Below the pieces are notes generated by a model. The model was not told the DNA's origin, made no database searches, and saw nothing but the letters and a program-made list of their open reading frames with translations. Position numbers and translations under genes: made by a program. From JANQKX01 sp039028695 (lineage in GTDB: Bacteria; Pseudomonadota; Alphaproteobacteria; Kiloniellales; Kiloniellaceae): a stretch of 52,167 nt of DNA. Each line of letters opens with the position of its first letter. Positions within the stretch are counted from its first letter, which is position 1. The stretch lies in contig JBCCHN010000028.1 of assembly GCA_039028695.1 (NCBI GenBank), positions 1-52,167 of the forward strand, in the 5' to 3' direction. Shown one piece after another: positions 44,485-52,167 of the stretch.

Positions 44485-44631
44485 TAAATCCTGCCTTCAC
44501 TGAGACACCAATGTCGATGACATTTGGCGCGGTTGCTGATCTGTTTGCGCGGTATGGAGGGGGTGAAGCTGATGCATTAATCAGCTGACCAATAATGATG
44601 CTTAGTTTGGTGGCTCACAATAGTCTAAATT

Positions 44632-44653
44632 GACATATAATATGCGATTTATG
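44632..44653. promoter_or_regulatory. Shared palindromic element, copy A
   Basis: gacatataatatgcgatttatg, containing the palindrome CATAT-A-ATATG. It matches copy B (51388-51409) at 21 of 22 positions. It lies 150 bases upstream of the GST start. Confidence 0.55.
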
Positions 44654-45220
44654 CCAATAAATCTATAGATTGCGGTAAGACTAGGAATACAGCAAAAAGC
44701 GGGTGTTAGAGGATATGCGCGGCGTCTAAGCGTCGTTGTCAATTTTCGCACACGATTTGGCAATTCTACCAATTGAGAACTTCGCTGGTGATGCTAAAAA
44801 TTACTTGGAAAAATGAATGACAAATGGGTCCGGCAGACGAAATCTCACGCGCTCTCCACAAAAAAATAGCATGCGTGTGCATTAAATTATCAAAACTTGT
44901 GAATGTGCTGACGATTCTCTCTGTTGCTTCGTCTTTTCCGGCGGCCTCTGGCCAATCGTTGGTGGCAAATATTTCAGATCTGTCGGACGGCAATTTTCGG
45001 GTGTTTCTCGGGGCAAAGTGGTCGCTTTAGATCGAGACCCCTTCCCATGAAGGCTTGATCATAGTTCCCCAATCTTGGCGATGATCTTCTTTCGGACGAG
45101 CGCGCAGTTAACGATGTCGTGGTACGAATCGATAGTGTGATAGGACTTGAAAACAAAACTGACATTCGCAAGTAAAATTGAGGATCTGTTTTGGATGTCA
45201 CTGGTTAGAAGAGGAACTTG

Positions 45221-45355
45221 GTGAACAGCAACGATACCCTTGTTGAACAGGTGGGGGCTGCTGCAGAACTTATGGAAAAGGCGACGGCACCCGGTACTGC
45301 TATGTTGAATAATCGGATAATAATCTGCGGTAACCTGTCTCCTCAATTCATGTAG
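45221..45355 (+). pseudogene. Possible methyl-accepting chemotaxis protein C-terminal remnant
   Basis: The frame reads NSNDTLVEQVGAAAELMEKA and then ends at a stop after 44 residues. It resembles the conserved QQNAALVEEAAAAAESL-type segment near the end of MCP signalling domains. It has no N-terminal part and no start of its own. The match is short, so this is tentative. Confidence 0.25.
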
Positions 45356-45397
45356 CGAGACGCCGCTTTGAAACCTTGTCGTGGTTGATAAATCGGA

Positions 45398-46447
45398 GTG
45401 ACTGCCATTCCTTCAGATGAGAACATTTTAACCGTCGCACTCGTCGTTTCTGATGGGTGTTTTGCATCCACAGCCTATGGACTGATTGATGCATTGGGAT
45501 GTGTGCGAAGTGCTGCCGCAGAGATTGGGCAGACTTTTGCCTTCAAAACTTTGCTGTTGTCGCAGAACGGCAAAGCTGTTCGTAGTGTGAGTGGGCATCG
45601 TGTTGCTGTGTGCCACTCAATCTCGGATATCGACACCCCTGACATTGCCATAGCGGTTCCGGCTATCAAGCCGGAGATGAGTAACCACGAAGTTAGCCGC
45701 GCCATGAAACCGATTGGATCCCTTCTTTCGTTTTTTTCCGATCAACTATCGAGAGGCGCCGTCGTGGCCTCATCGTGTACCGGCAGTTTTGTACTGGCGG
45801 AAGCTGGGCTGCTGGATGGCAAGAAGGCGACGACCCATTGGCGGGCTGCACAGGTCTTTCGTGAGCGTTATCCAAACGTCGTTTTGCAGGCCGAGGACCT
45901 AATAACGGATAACGGGTCTCTCATGTGCGGTGGCGGTGCTGCCTCCCATGTTGATCTGTCCTTACATCTAATTCGGCGTTTTGGTGGGGAAGCGCTTGCG
46001 TGTCACTGTGCCCACATGTTGGTCGCCGACCCGGGCCGAAGCCTGCAATCGCCCTATGCATTGATGCACTACAAGAGCGATCACGGTGATTACCTGGTGA
46101 ACAAAGCGCAGGACTACATCGCCTTGAACTACAGTAAGGCCGCTCTTCCTTCGCACCTCGCCTCTCAGCTCCACGTTAGCGAAAGAACGTTGGCGCGACG
46201 TTTCAAGACTGCCACCGGGTGGTCCCTTGGTCAGTATGTTCAAGGAACGCGCATCGATGCAGCGCGCAACAAGCTCGCAACGACCGATCTGCCACTCCAA
46301 CTAATCGTCATAGATGTCGGTTATGAGGACTTCAGCTCTTTTGCTCGATTGTTCAAAGCCAAGACGGGCCTGACGATGCAAACTTATCGTGCCCGATTCA
46401 GGTCGCAGATTGTAAGTCCGCAAGAGGCTGAAAAACGGGCCGTATGA
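45398..46447 (+). CDS. GlxA-type AraC family transcriptional regulator
   Basis: The 349-aa protein has an N-terminal DJ-1/PfpI-like domain (about 10-190; VALVVSDGCFASTAYGLIDAL, VASSCTGSFVLAEAGLLDGKKATTHW) and a C-terminal AraC double helix-turn-helix (about 230-335; LASQLHVSERTLARRFKTATG, LIVIDVGYEDFSSFARLFKAKTGLTMQTYR). The start is a GTG at 45398. It lies 311 bases upstream of the IorAB-type genes on the same strand and is the best candidate for their regulator. Confidence 0.87.
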   Translation: MTAIPSDENILTVALVVSDGCFASTAYGLIDALGCVRSAAAEIGQTFAFKTLLLSQNGKAVRSVSGHRVAVCHSISDIDTPDIAIAVPAIKPEMSNHEVSRAMKPIGSLLSFFSDQLSRGAVVASSCTGSFVLAEAGLLDGKKATTHWRAAQVFRERYPNVVLQAEDLITDNGSLMCGGGAASHVDLSLHLIRRFGGEALACHCAHMLVADPGRSLQSPYALMHYKSDHGDYLVNKAQDYIALNYSKAALPSHLASQLHVSERTLARRFKTATGWSLGQYVQGTRIDAARNKLATTDLPLQLIVIDVGYEDFSSFARLFKAKTGLTMQTYRARFRSQIVSPQEAEKRAV

Positions 46448-46758
46448 CATTACTTGCGCTCGATCAGAGCAGGGCATTCTTCTGCTCGAAAGAGATCTGC
46501 TTCCGATTGATGGCGGCTGTCGACCGCTAACCGTTGGGATACGATTGGCATTTTTCACACGTTTTATGTCGATATCGACCATTGAGAGCTTGGGTCGTCG
46601 TCGCCACTATCAGTCTTAAGGGTTGCCCCGCGGAACTTACCGAAGATGTTTCCGCAAAAACTCGCGAGGTCGGTTCGGGCTTTTCTCGCTGATATCGACG
46701 TCACTTTGCGTTGCGGCCATTTGCTTGAACGGAAACCCTTGGCTCCAAGGAGGAAAAA
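46448..46758. other. Probable promoter region of the IorAB-type operon
   Basis: 311 bases between the GlxA-type regulator and the small subunit. No convincing coding frame. An AAGGAGG site lies just before the IorA-like ATG. Confidence 0.4.
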
Positions 46759-47214
46759 ATGAAGCTTAATGTGAATGGAGACGTCGTCGATGTCGAAGTG
46801 GAGGATGACACTCCCCTTTTGTGGGTGCTTCGCGAACAACTGAAAATGACCGGTACAAAATTTGGTTGCGGAATCGCTCAGTGTGGCGCCTGTACCGTCC
46901 ATATTGATGGTGTCGCTGTACGTTCTTGCGTAATGCCAGTCGATGCGATTGGAGCCGACGAGAAGATTACAACGATCGAGGGATTATCTGAAACTGCCGA
47001 CCACCCGGTCCAACGCGCCTGGGCAGAGCTGGATGTGCCACAATGTGGGTATTGCCAATCCGGCATGATAATGGCTGCTGCCGCACTGTTGGATGAGTAC
47101 CCAAAACCGAGTGACAGCGATATCGATGATTGGATTACCAACATTTGTCGTTGTGGAACCTTCGCGCGCGTTCGCAAGGGAATTCACCGCGCCGCCGAAC
47201 TGAAGGAAGAGTAG
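46759..47214 (+). CDS. IorA-type (2Fe-2S) subunit of a molybdenum hydroxylase
   Basis: The 151-aa electron-transfer subunit holds two 2Fe-2S clusters. The plant-type ferredoxin site uses C37, C42, C45 and C57 (GTKFGCGIAQCGACTVHID). The second site uses C96, C99, C130 and C132 (PQCGYCQSGMIM and NICRCGTF). Length and order match isoquinoline 1-oxidoreductase alpha and related aldehyde dehydrogenases. An AAGGAGG ribosome site precedes it. The large subunit follows after 10 bases. Confidence 0.92.
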   Translation: MKLNVNGDVVDVEVEDDTPLLWVLREQLKMTGTKFGCGIAQCGACTVHIDGVAVRSCVMPVDAIGADEKITTIEGLSETADHPVQRAWAELDVPQCGYCQSGMIMAAAALLDEYPKPSDSDIDDWITNICRCGTFARVRKGIHRAAELKEE

Positions 47215-47224
47215 GGCAAGCCTG

Positions 47225-49420
47225 ATGATAAACGCACGGAAGATGCAGACTGTTTCTCGCAGAAAATTTTTGGTCGGTGTTGGCGCGACGGGGGTCGGTT
47301 TGAGTGTGGGGTTCAGTATTTCGCCGGTCCTCGCAGATTCGGATTGGACGCAAAAATCGGCGACGCCCGAAGTCAATGCATGGGTTGTGATCGAACCGGA
47401 TGATTCAGTCCGCATTCGGGTGGTGAAATCCGAAATGGGGCAGGGCACACTCACTGGCCTTGCTCAGCTCGCGGTTGAAGAGTTGGAGTGTGACTGGGAT
47501 AAAGTCACTACGGAATACCCAACACCGGGCGAAAGCATTTTGCGAGATGAGGTTTGGGGAAGTTTTCTAACTGCGGCGAGTTTTGGCATCCGCAGAAGTC
47601 AGAAGATGGTGCGCGAGGGCGGTGCAGCAGCCCGCATCATGCTGGTTGAAGCGGCCGCTGAACGCTGGGGCGTTTCACCGACCGAGTGTTCCGTTGAAAA
47701 GGGCATGATCACTCATGACGGGACGGGTAGGACCCTATCCTATGGGCAAGTCGCAACAGATGCGGGTCAGCGTACACCGCCGACTGATATCCCACTAAAA
47801 GATCCGAAAGACTGGAAGGTTATCGGTCAGCCAGTTAAACGGATTGACACGAAAGCTAAGCTCGACGGTAGCCAGGTTTACGGTGTAGATGTTATGCTTG
47901 ACGGCATGTTAAATGCCTCGATCAAGGGCTGTCCGGTGTGGGGCGGCAAGTTGATCTCGTTTGACGCTGCTGAGGCGGAAATGATGCCCGGCGTTCAGAA
48001 GGTTGTCGCCGTCGATGGCAATGCGGTCGCGGTTGTGGCCGATACTTGGTGGCGCGCCAATAAGGCGTTAGAAGCCGTGAAGATTAACTGGGATCTAGGT
48101 GACAACGCCGCTGTCAGTTCTTCAACTATTGATGCGATGCTGGACGAGGGTCTCGAAGCGACAGAGACATTCACTGGCAACTCTGTTGGTGATGCGGATG
48201 CTGCAATTGCCTCAGCCTCGCAGACGGTAACAGCGACTTACGATTATCCCTACCAGGCACACGCCACAATGGAGCCAATGAACGCGACGGCGATTTGGAC
48301 ACCGGAAAGCTGCATGGTTTGGGCTCCAACTCAAAATGGGCAAAGCGCTCATGGAGCGGCGGTAGAGGCATCCGGTCTGGCGCCTGAACAGGTGGATATC
48401 ATAAAGGTGCATTTGGGCGGTGGTTTTGGGAGACGTCAATCCAACGATTGGCTACGTCAGGCAGTTCTGATCGCTAAGGAGGTACCGGGGACTCCGGTCA
48501 AACTTCTCTACACGCGTGAAGAGGACCTCACGCAAGCGCTTTACCACCCTGTAACCAAGGCCCGCATGACAGCGGGCCTCGACGAAAACGGCGACATTAC
48601 TGGACTGAAGATGCGCATCTCAGGGCAGTCAATTTCTGTCTTTTCGTTGAAATTCCTGTTGCAGGAGGACGGCGCTGATCCTTTAGTCTTTCAAGCCGTC
48701 GCGCCAGAAGGTGACTTTCAAATCAGTTACAATTTTCCGGCCCTACACATTGATCATGCGATGCGAAATCCTTTCGTCCGCCCGGCAGTCTGGCGGGGTG
48801 TAAACATCAACCAGAACACCATTTACATGGAGAGCTTCATGGACGAACTCGCCGAAGCGGCGGGGAAAGATGCACTGGACTTTCGGCGTAACCTGATGAC
48901 AGATCGCCCGCGGCACTTGAGCGTGTTGGATGCCGTTGCCGAGCGGGGCAACTGGGGTCGGCCGTCAGCACCGGATCGCCACCAAGGACTTGCGGTGAGT
49001 TTCGCCTTCGGCAGCGCCGTTGCGGCGCTTGCCGAAGTGTCGGTCATCGATGGTGAGTTGAAAATCCACAAAATCACTGCGGCGACAGATCCCGTTCGGG
49101 CTGTAAATCCTCAGCAAATCGAGGCGCAAGTGGAGGGCTCCTTTGTTTACGGCCTTTCGGCGTTGCTCTATCAAGAGATAACAGTGGCGAATGGACAGAT
49201 CGAGCAGAGTAATTTTGACACATATCCACCAATGAGAATTGCCGAAATGCCAGAGGTTGAGACAATTATCCTAGAGTCGGGTGGGGATGGTGAATGGGGC
49301 GGCATCGGCGAGCCGACAATCGCCGTGGCTGCCCCTGCTGTCCTCAATGCGATTTACAAAGCGACGGGGACACGATATAGATCTTTCCCGCTGTCGCGAG
49401 GGTCGTTCACGGCAGCATAG
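47225..49420 (+). CDS. IorB-type molybdopterin-binding large subunit, Tat-exported
   Basis: The 731-aa protein opens with a Tat signal (VSRRKFLVGVGATGVGLSVGF; the twin arginines are R12-R13). It continues as a xanthine-dehydrogenase-family large subunit of the isoquinoline-oxidoreductase type: VKSEMGQGTLTGLAQLAVEEL, HLGGGFGRRQSNDWLRQA, VRPAVWRGVNINQNTIYMESFMDELA, and the glutamate-bearing GIGEPTIAVAAPAVLNAI near the end. It would oxidise an N-heterocycle or aldehyde in the periplasm with the IorA-type partner; the electron acceptor is not seen. The XdhC/MocA genes nearby supply its cofactor. It appears intact. Confidence 0.9.
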   Translation: MINARKMQTVSRRKFLVGVGATGVGLSVGFSISPVLADSDWTQKSATPEVNAWVVIEPDDSVRIRVVKSEMGQGTLTGLAQLAVEELECDWDKVTTEYPTPGESILRDEVWGSFLTAASFGIRRSQKMVREGGAAARIMLVEAAAERWGVSPTECSVEKGMITHDGTGRTLSYGQVATDAGQRTPPTDIPLKDPKDWKVIGQPVKRIDTKAKLDGSQVYGVDVMLDGMLNASIKGCPVWGGKLISFDAAEAEMMPGVQKVVAVDGNAVAVVADTWWRANKALEAVKINWDLGDNAAVSSSTIDAMLDEGLEATETFTGNSVGDADAAIASASQTVTATYDYPYQAHATMEPMNATAIWTPESCMVWAPTQNGQSAHGAAVEASGLAPEQVDIIKVHLGGGFGRRQSNDWLRQAVLIAKEVPGTPVKLLYTREEDLTQALYHPVTKARMTAGLDENGDITGLKMRISGQSISVFSLKFLLQEDGADPLVFQAVAPEGDFQISYNFPALHIDHAMRNPFVRPAVWRGVNINQNTIYMESFMDELAEAAGKDALDFRRNLMTDRPRHLSVLDAVAERGNWGRPSAPDRHQGLAVSFAFGSAVAALAEVSVIDGELKIHKITAATDPVRAVNPQQIEAQVEGSFVYGLSALLYQEITVANGQIEQSNFDTYPPMRIAEMPEVETIILESGGDGEWGGIGEPTIAVAAPAVLNAIYKATGTRYRSFPLSRGSFTAA

Positions 49421-49618
49421 GTATTTATCCAGAGGAATGGGCGCAGTTTGAGAAATGACCCGGCTCAATCTGCGCGAAAATGACCAGCTTATTGAAAAGC
49501 AGGATAGTTTAAACGACGGCGCGCCCATCCTGGATCATCTCTAACTTGGATTTCGGCGCGCAAGCCGTTGGTCGATAAGAAAACTGTAAGGATCTATTTT
49601 ATTGCAGGCAGATCGCGT

Positions 49619-49984
49619 TCAAGCGACTAAACACTGACCTTCCTTGAGTTCGATAAGAAGCTCAAAATAGGTGGATCTACCGACATTTTTTGCGACATGA
49701 GTGGCGGGAAATGGCGCTCCTTTCGCGTCGCCCGACATTACGGTCAATGTATTGTCTCCATTACATCTAATGTCCCAGATGCTGTTGGTTGGAACATTGA
49801 AAAACCTATTGGCTCGCCATTCGCGTCGTGACAGTCGAGCGGTCCACCGGCGATACCAAACCAGAGGTATGAATGCTGGTGGGGGTGTATGGTAGTTGAT
49901 TTCGCCGGGCCCTCGCTCGAAGAGCCAGACCTTAACTTTGTCGTTTTTGTGGAGTTTGGTCATGCCAAGTTTAGGCTCATTCAA
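49619..49984 (-). CDS. Cupin-like protein, possibly with compensated frameshifts
   Basis: The 121-aa product resembles a small cupin: KNDKVKVWLFERGPGEINYHT, FIPLV, RFFNVPTNSIWDIR and GRSTYFELLIELK. Between about residues 43 and 61 the frame gives an Arg/Trp-rich stretch unlike the family. The neighbouring frame there reads FGIAGGPLDCHDANGEPIG, which fits a cupin better. So a frameshift near 49875 and another near 49805 may have altered the middle of an old gene, or the sequence may contain errors there. Confidence 0.55.
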   Translation of the reverse strand: MNEPKLGMTKLHKNDKVKVWLFERGPGEINYHTPPPAFIPLVWYRRWTARLSRREWRANRFFNVPTNSIWDIRCNGDNTLTVMSGDAKGAPFPATHVAKNVGRSTYFELLIELKEGQCLVA

Positions 49985-50116
49985 GACCAGCTCGATAGTT
50001 TCCTGGTGTCTCTCACCACGAATACGCTTGCAAACCCGACCCGGCGCCGGGGGGGCGGTCCTAAAGTATCTCCAAGGAGCGTCTCACCGGAAGGTGGGAT
50101 TGTTAAACGGTCCAGT

Positions 50117-51166
50117 TTAGAATGGCATCGGATTAGCACGGTTGGCGGTTGATAGGTCGGAAATGACCTCGGCACTCAATACTACGTCGCTGCCGGCTGC
50201 AATATGTTCAAGTTGGCTCAAGGTTGTTGCACCTACTATCGGAATGCAAGGAAAGGGGCGTTGCAGGCAAAAACTTATTGCCATGTGAACCGGATCGACA
50301 CCATGTTTTTCGGCAATCCCCAAGACTGCGCGCACCGCCGCGTCCAAGCGGGGGGATGAGCGGGGCGAACCACCAGCAATATGGTGCCGCGATCCTTCAG
50401 GTAGAGCACCGTCGAGATACTTGCCGGTGATGAATCCTGTGGCGAGGGGAGAAAAAGCTAACAGTGTTATATTCTCGTTGTGTCCTAGTTCAGCCATATC
50501 TGCATCATAGGGCATTCTACAGAGAAGGGAGTATTCATTCTGAATAGAGGCTATGCGCGGTCCTTGTTTTCTCTCAGCGGCTGCTAACCACTGCATCGTC
50601 CCCCATGCGGTTTCATTCGACAAACCAAAGGCGCGAATCTTGCCTTCTTCAACTAAAAGTGACAGCTCACCCATAACATCGTCAAAGTTCTGAATTGTGT
50701 TTTCCCGATCCTGATTGGATGGATCGTAGCCCCAGATTTGCCGAAAATGGTATGAACTCCGGTTTGGCCAGTGGAGCTGATAGAGGTCAATGTAGTCTGT
50801 CTGAAGACGGCGGAGTGAACCCTCGCAGGCTTTGCGAATTGCCTTGCTATCGACCAGTTGGTTTTCACGGACGAATGACCTGTTTTCACCTGCGCATTTG
50901 GTCGCTATAACATAGTCTTTACGACGACCCGATTTCGCATTCCAGCGACCAATTATTGCCTCTGTGTTTCCGATAGTATCCTTGCTTACTGGGTTCACAG
51001 GATACATCTCGGCGCTATCGAGAAAATCGATGCCGAATTCAAGACTAGCATCCAGTTGGCGATAGGCCTCTACCTCAGCTGTGTTGCTACCGAATGTCAT
51101 GGTGCCGAGGCAAAAGGCGCTTACATTAATGTCTGTGTTGCCGAGTGTTGTACGTCTCACGCTCAC
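50117..51166 (-). CDS. Aldo/keto reductase, Tas-like
   Basis: The 349-aa NADPH-type reductase shows the AKR fold: FCLGTMTFGSN, GIDFLDSAEMYP (with D and Y of the catalytic tetrad), VIATKCAG (catalytic K), YIDLYQLHWPNR (catalytic H), GKIRAFGLSNETAWG and ASIQNEYSLLCR. The longer loops match the Tas/YghZ branch. I chose GTG at 51166 (MSVRRTTLG); longer starts are possible. It is divergent from the NTF2-like gene, and the shared 22-base element lies in between. Confidence 0.87.
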   Translation of the reverse strand: MSVRRTTLGNTDINVSAFCLGTMTFGSNTAEVEAYRQLDASLEFGIDFLDSAEMYPVNPVSKDTIGNTEAIIGRWNAKSGRRKDYVIATKCAGENRSFVRENQLVDSKAIRKACEGSLRRLQTDYIDLYQLHWPNRSSYHFRQIWGYDPSNQDRENTIQNFDDVMGELSLLVEEGKIRAFGLSNETAWGTMQWLAAAERKQGPRIASIQNEYSLLCRMPYDADMAELGHNENITLLAFSPLATGFITGKYLDGALPEGSRHHIAGGSPRSSPRLDAAVRAVLGIAEKHGVDPVHMAISFCLQRPFPCIPIVGATTLSQLEHIAAGSDVVLSAEVISDLSTANRANPMPF

Positions 51167-51387
51167 GCACCTGATGTTAGTGTTAACTGGAGCTGATCCC
51201 TGAAAGAACCAGCGCAAGGGCAAAGATTCATATCCGCTCTCCTAAAAGAGTCCATCATTTTCATTCCTCTTAGCTATAAAACTAATTCGTTCACCTCAGG
51301 CGACTGGCTCATCGAGTGTTCCAGATTGGATTGAGAAGTTAGCTGATACTTTTGGCAATGAGCGCCGGTTTTTCAATTGGCTATCGG

Positions 51388-51409
51388 GACATATGATATG
51401 CGATTTATG
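51388..51409. promoter_or_regulatory. Shared palindromic element, copy B
   Basis: gacatatgatatgcgatttatg, containing the palindrome CATAT-G-ATATG, in the 520-base gap between the divergent aldo/keto reductase and NTF2-like genes. It differs from copy A at one base. No gene is seen in the rest of the gap. Confidence 0.55.
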
Positions 51410-51687
51410 ACATTTTTGTTGATTCTGAATATCATAATTTTGGAGCATAGATGACAGAGTGGGGTTGGCTCCTGATGTTTCGTATCTGGCTGTTTTGGCC
51501 ACCTATGCAACGGTTTTATCTCTTTCAGCGCGGTACTCTTTGGATGGACGACCAAATTCGCACAGAGAATGGTAATAAACGCAATTGAATTTACAGACCT
51601 TTAGTTCGAGATTTAAAAAATCAAAAGATGCACTTCCCGTCGAACCATTTGACGCAGAATGTGCATTGCAGAACTACAGGAAACAAT

Positions 51688-52164
51688 ATGGAACTCAAAA
51701 AATTTTTTGGCTTCGCACTCCTACTAAATGCTACGACAGTTTTGCCACTATCGGCTTTTGCAGACAGTGATAAAAATCCAGTGGCCGACACGCCGACAAA
51801 GGCAATTCAATACCTTGAACGGTTTTTCGAGGAAGATGATGTCGACGCAGTTTTGTCGCTGTATCGGGAAGATTCGGTGTACATTTTTCCTCCGGGGTCT
51901 CCGCCTATCCAAGGCCTTGACGCTATTCGGGAACTTGTCGAAGTTTTAGAGGAAAATGGCCGTAACCTAAAGTTAAGCCCGCGTCATATTCATCAAAATG
52001 GTGACATGGCACTGGTCGTGGTCGATTGGGATATGGAAATGCGAGGCGAGTCTGGCGAATACGAAGAATTTGTGGGTACCGCTGTTGATGTACTGAAGAA
52101 AAGCGAAGACGGTAGCTGGTACTATTACATAGATAATCCATTCGGTTCTGCAGAGGCGGAGTAA
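51688..52164 (+). CDS. Exported SnoaL/NTF2-like (DUF4440-type) protein
   Basis: The 158-aa product has a signal peptide ending in PLSAFA (about residue 25), then an NTF2-like domain: LERFFEEDDVDAVLSLYREDSVYIFPPGSPPIQGLDAIREL, IHQNGDMALVVVDWDMEM and GSWYYYIDNPFG. Such domains bind or isomerise small molecules. The ATG at 51688 is preferred, with CAGGAAAC before it. It ends 3 bases before the window edge, so it is complete. Confidence 0.82.
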   Translation: MELKKFFGFALLLNATTVLPLSAFADSDKNPVADTPTKAIQYLERFFEEDDVDAVLSLYREDSVYIFPPGSPPIQGLDAIRELVEVLEENGRNLKLSPRHIHQNGDMALVVVDWDMEMRGESGEYEEFVGTAVDVLKKSEDGSWYYYIDNPFGSAEAE

Positions 52165-52167
52165 CTT

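Larger units (their letters stand above)
44485..45397. other. Long intergenic region with regulatory repeat and gene remnants
   Basis: About 910 bases between the GST and the GlxA-type regulator. It contains the shared palindromic element at 44632-44653 and a short plus frame at 44824-45030 with a signal-like segment that I cannot assign. A possible chemoreceptor tail lies at 45221-45355. The rest shows no supported gene. Confidence 0.45.

Noticed and set aside
46448..46758. Possible CxxC cytochrome fragment on the minus strand (CEKCQS)
   Set aside because: The haem histidine is missing and a stop follows shortly; chance occurrence is more likely.
49421..49510. Repeated GCGC...AAATGACC segments after the IorB-type gene, reminiscent of IS21-type ends
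   Set aside because: Only two short loosely matching copies and no transposase gene or target duplication nearby.

Overview
The window looks like chromosomal DNA of an alphaproteobacterium, probably Rhodospirillales-like and possibly marine or saline-adapted. The evidence is a GC-rich left part with alphaproteobacterial gene types (hopanoid-linked hpnN/hpnL, a rickettsial 17-kDa-type lipoprotein, a HU-like protein, many ATGA/GTGA start-stop overlaps) and several genes for methylated amines and osmolytes (trimethylamine-dehydrogenase-type flavoprotein, choline-sulfatase-type sulfatase, small-molecule N-methyltransferases). No rRNA, complete tRNA, CRISPR array or intact transposase was seen. 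Assignments come from reading motifs by eye; no database search was run.

Layout. 39-912: a Cys-rich unknown protein behind a strong Fur-box-like site. 1.1-6.5 kb: an arginine/ornithine/proline region, with ornithine cyclodeaminase facing a four-gene operon (DUF1638, a single-chain cobalamin-binding mutase-like protein, a ProC-like reductase, arginase). 6.5-22.2 kb: mostly single core-type genes (HU, GNAT, TMADH-like flavoprotein, LuxR-type regulator, two methyltransferases, lipoproteins, TauD, beta-helix protein, gamma-glutamyltransferase, DJ-1-like, SDR, AlkC-like glycosylase, adenylate cyclase with TPRs). 22.5-26.2 kb: hpnL-hpnN. 26.26-28.1 kb: cupin plus FAD amine oxidase behind two tandem palindromic operators. 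28.4-31.9 kb: iron-type ABC importer with a translationally coupled pseudoazurin and a distant Fur-box-like site. 32.2-34.3 kb: LOG-family and Bax-like genes. 34.37-38.83 kb: a tightly packed operon of PhyH dioxygenase, sulfatase, 2OG oxygenase and DMT exporter, preceded by a 20-bp tandem repeat.

39.1 kb to the end reads as an acquired, partly decayed island. It opens with a tRNA 3'-half fragment, an integrase pseudogene with in-frame stops, and an antisense SnoaL-like pseudogene. The island carries a molybdenum-hydroxylase system split into two blocks. A maturation operon (XdhC, MoeA-MobA fusion, IscU/NifU-like scaffold) comes first. A GlxA-type regulator followed by an IorAB-type Fe-S/molybdenum enzyme comes second. 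Between and after them lie a GST, a cupin, an aldo/keto reductase and an exported NTF2-like protein. GST and the reductase/NTF2 intergenic region share a 22-bp palindromic element.

Most interesting for follow-up: the B12-dependent protein in the arginine/ornithine cluster, the paired operators at 26.26 kb, the sulfatase/dioxygenase operon with its tandem repeat, and the molybdenum-enzyme maturation operon that carries its own Fe-S scaffold.
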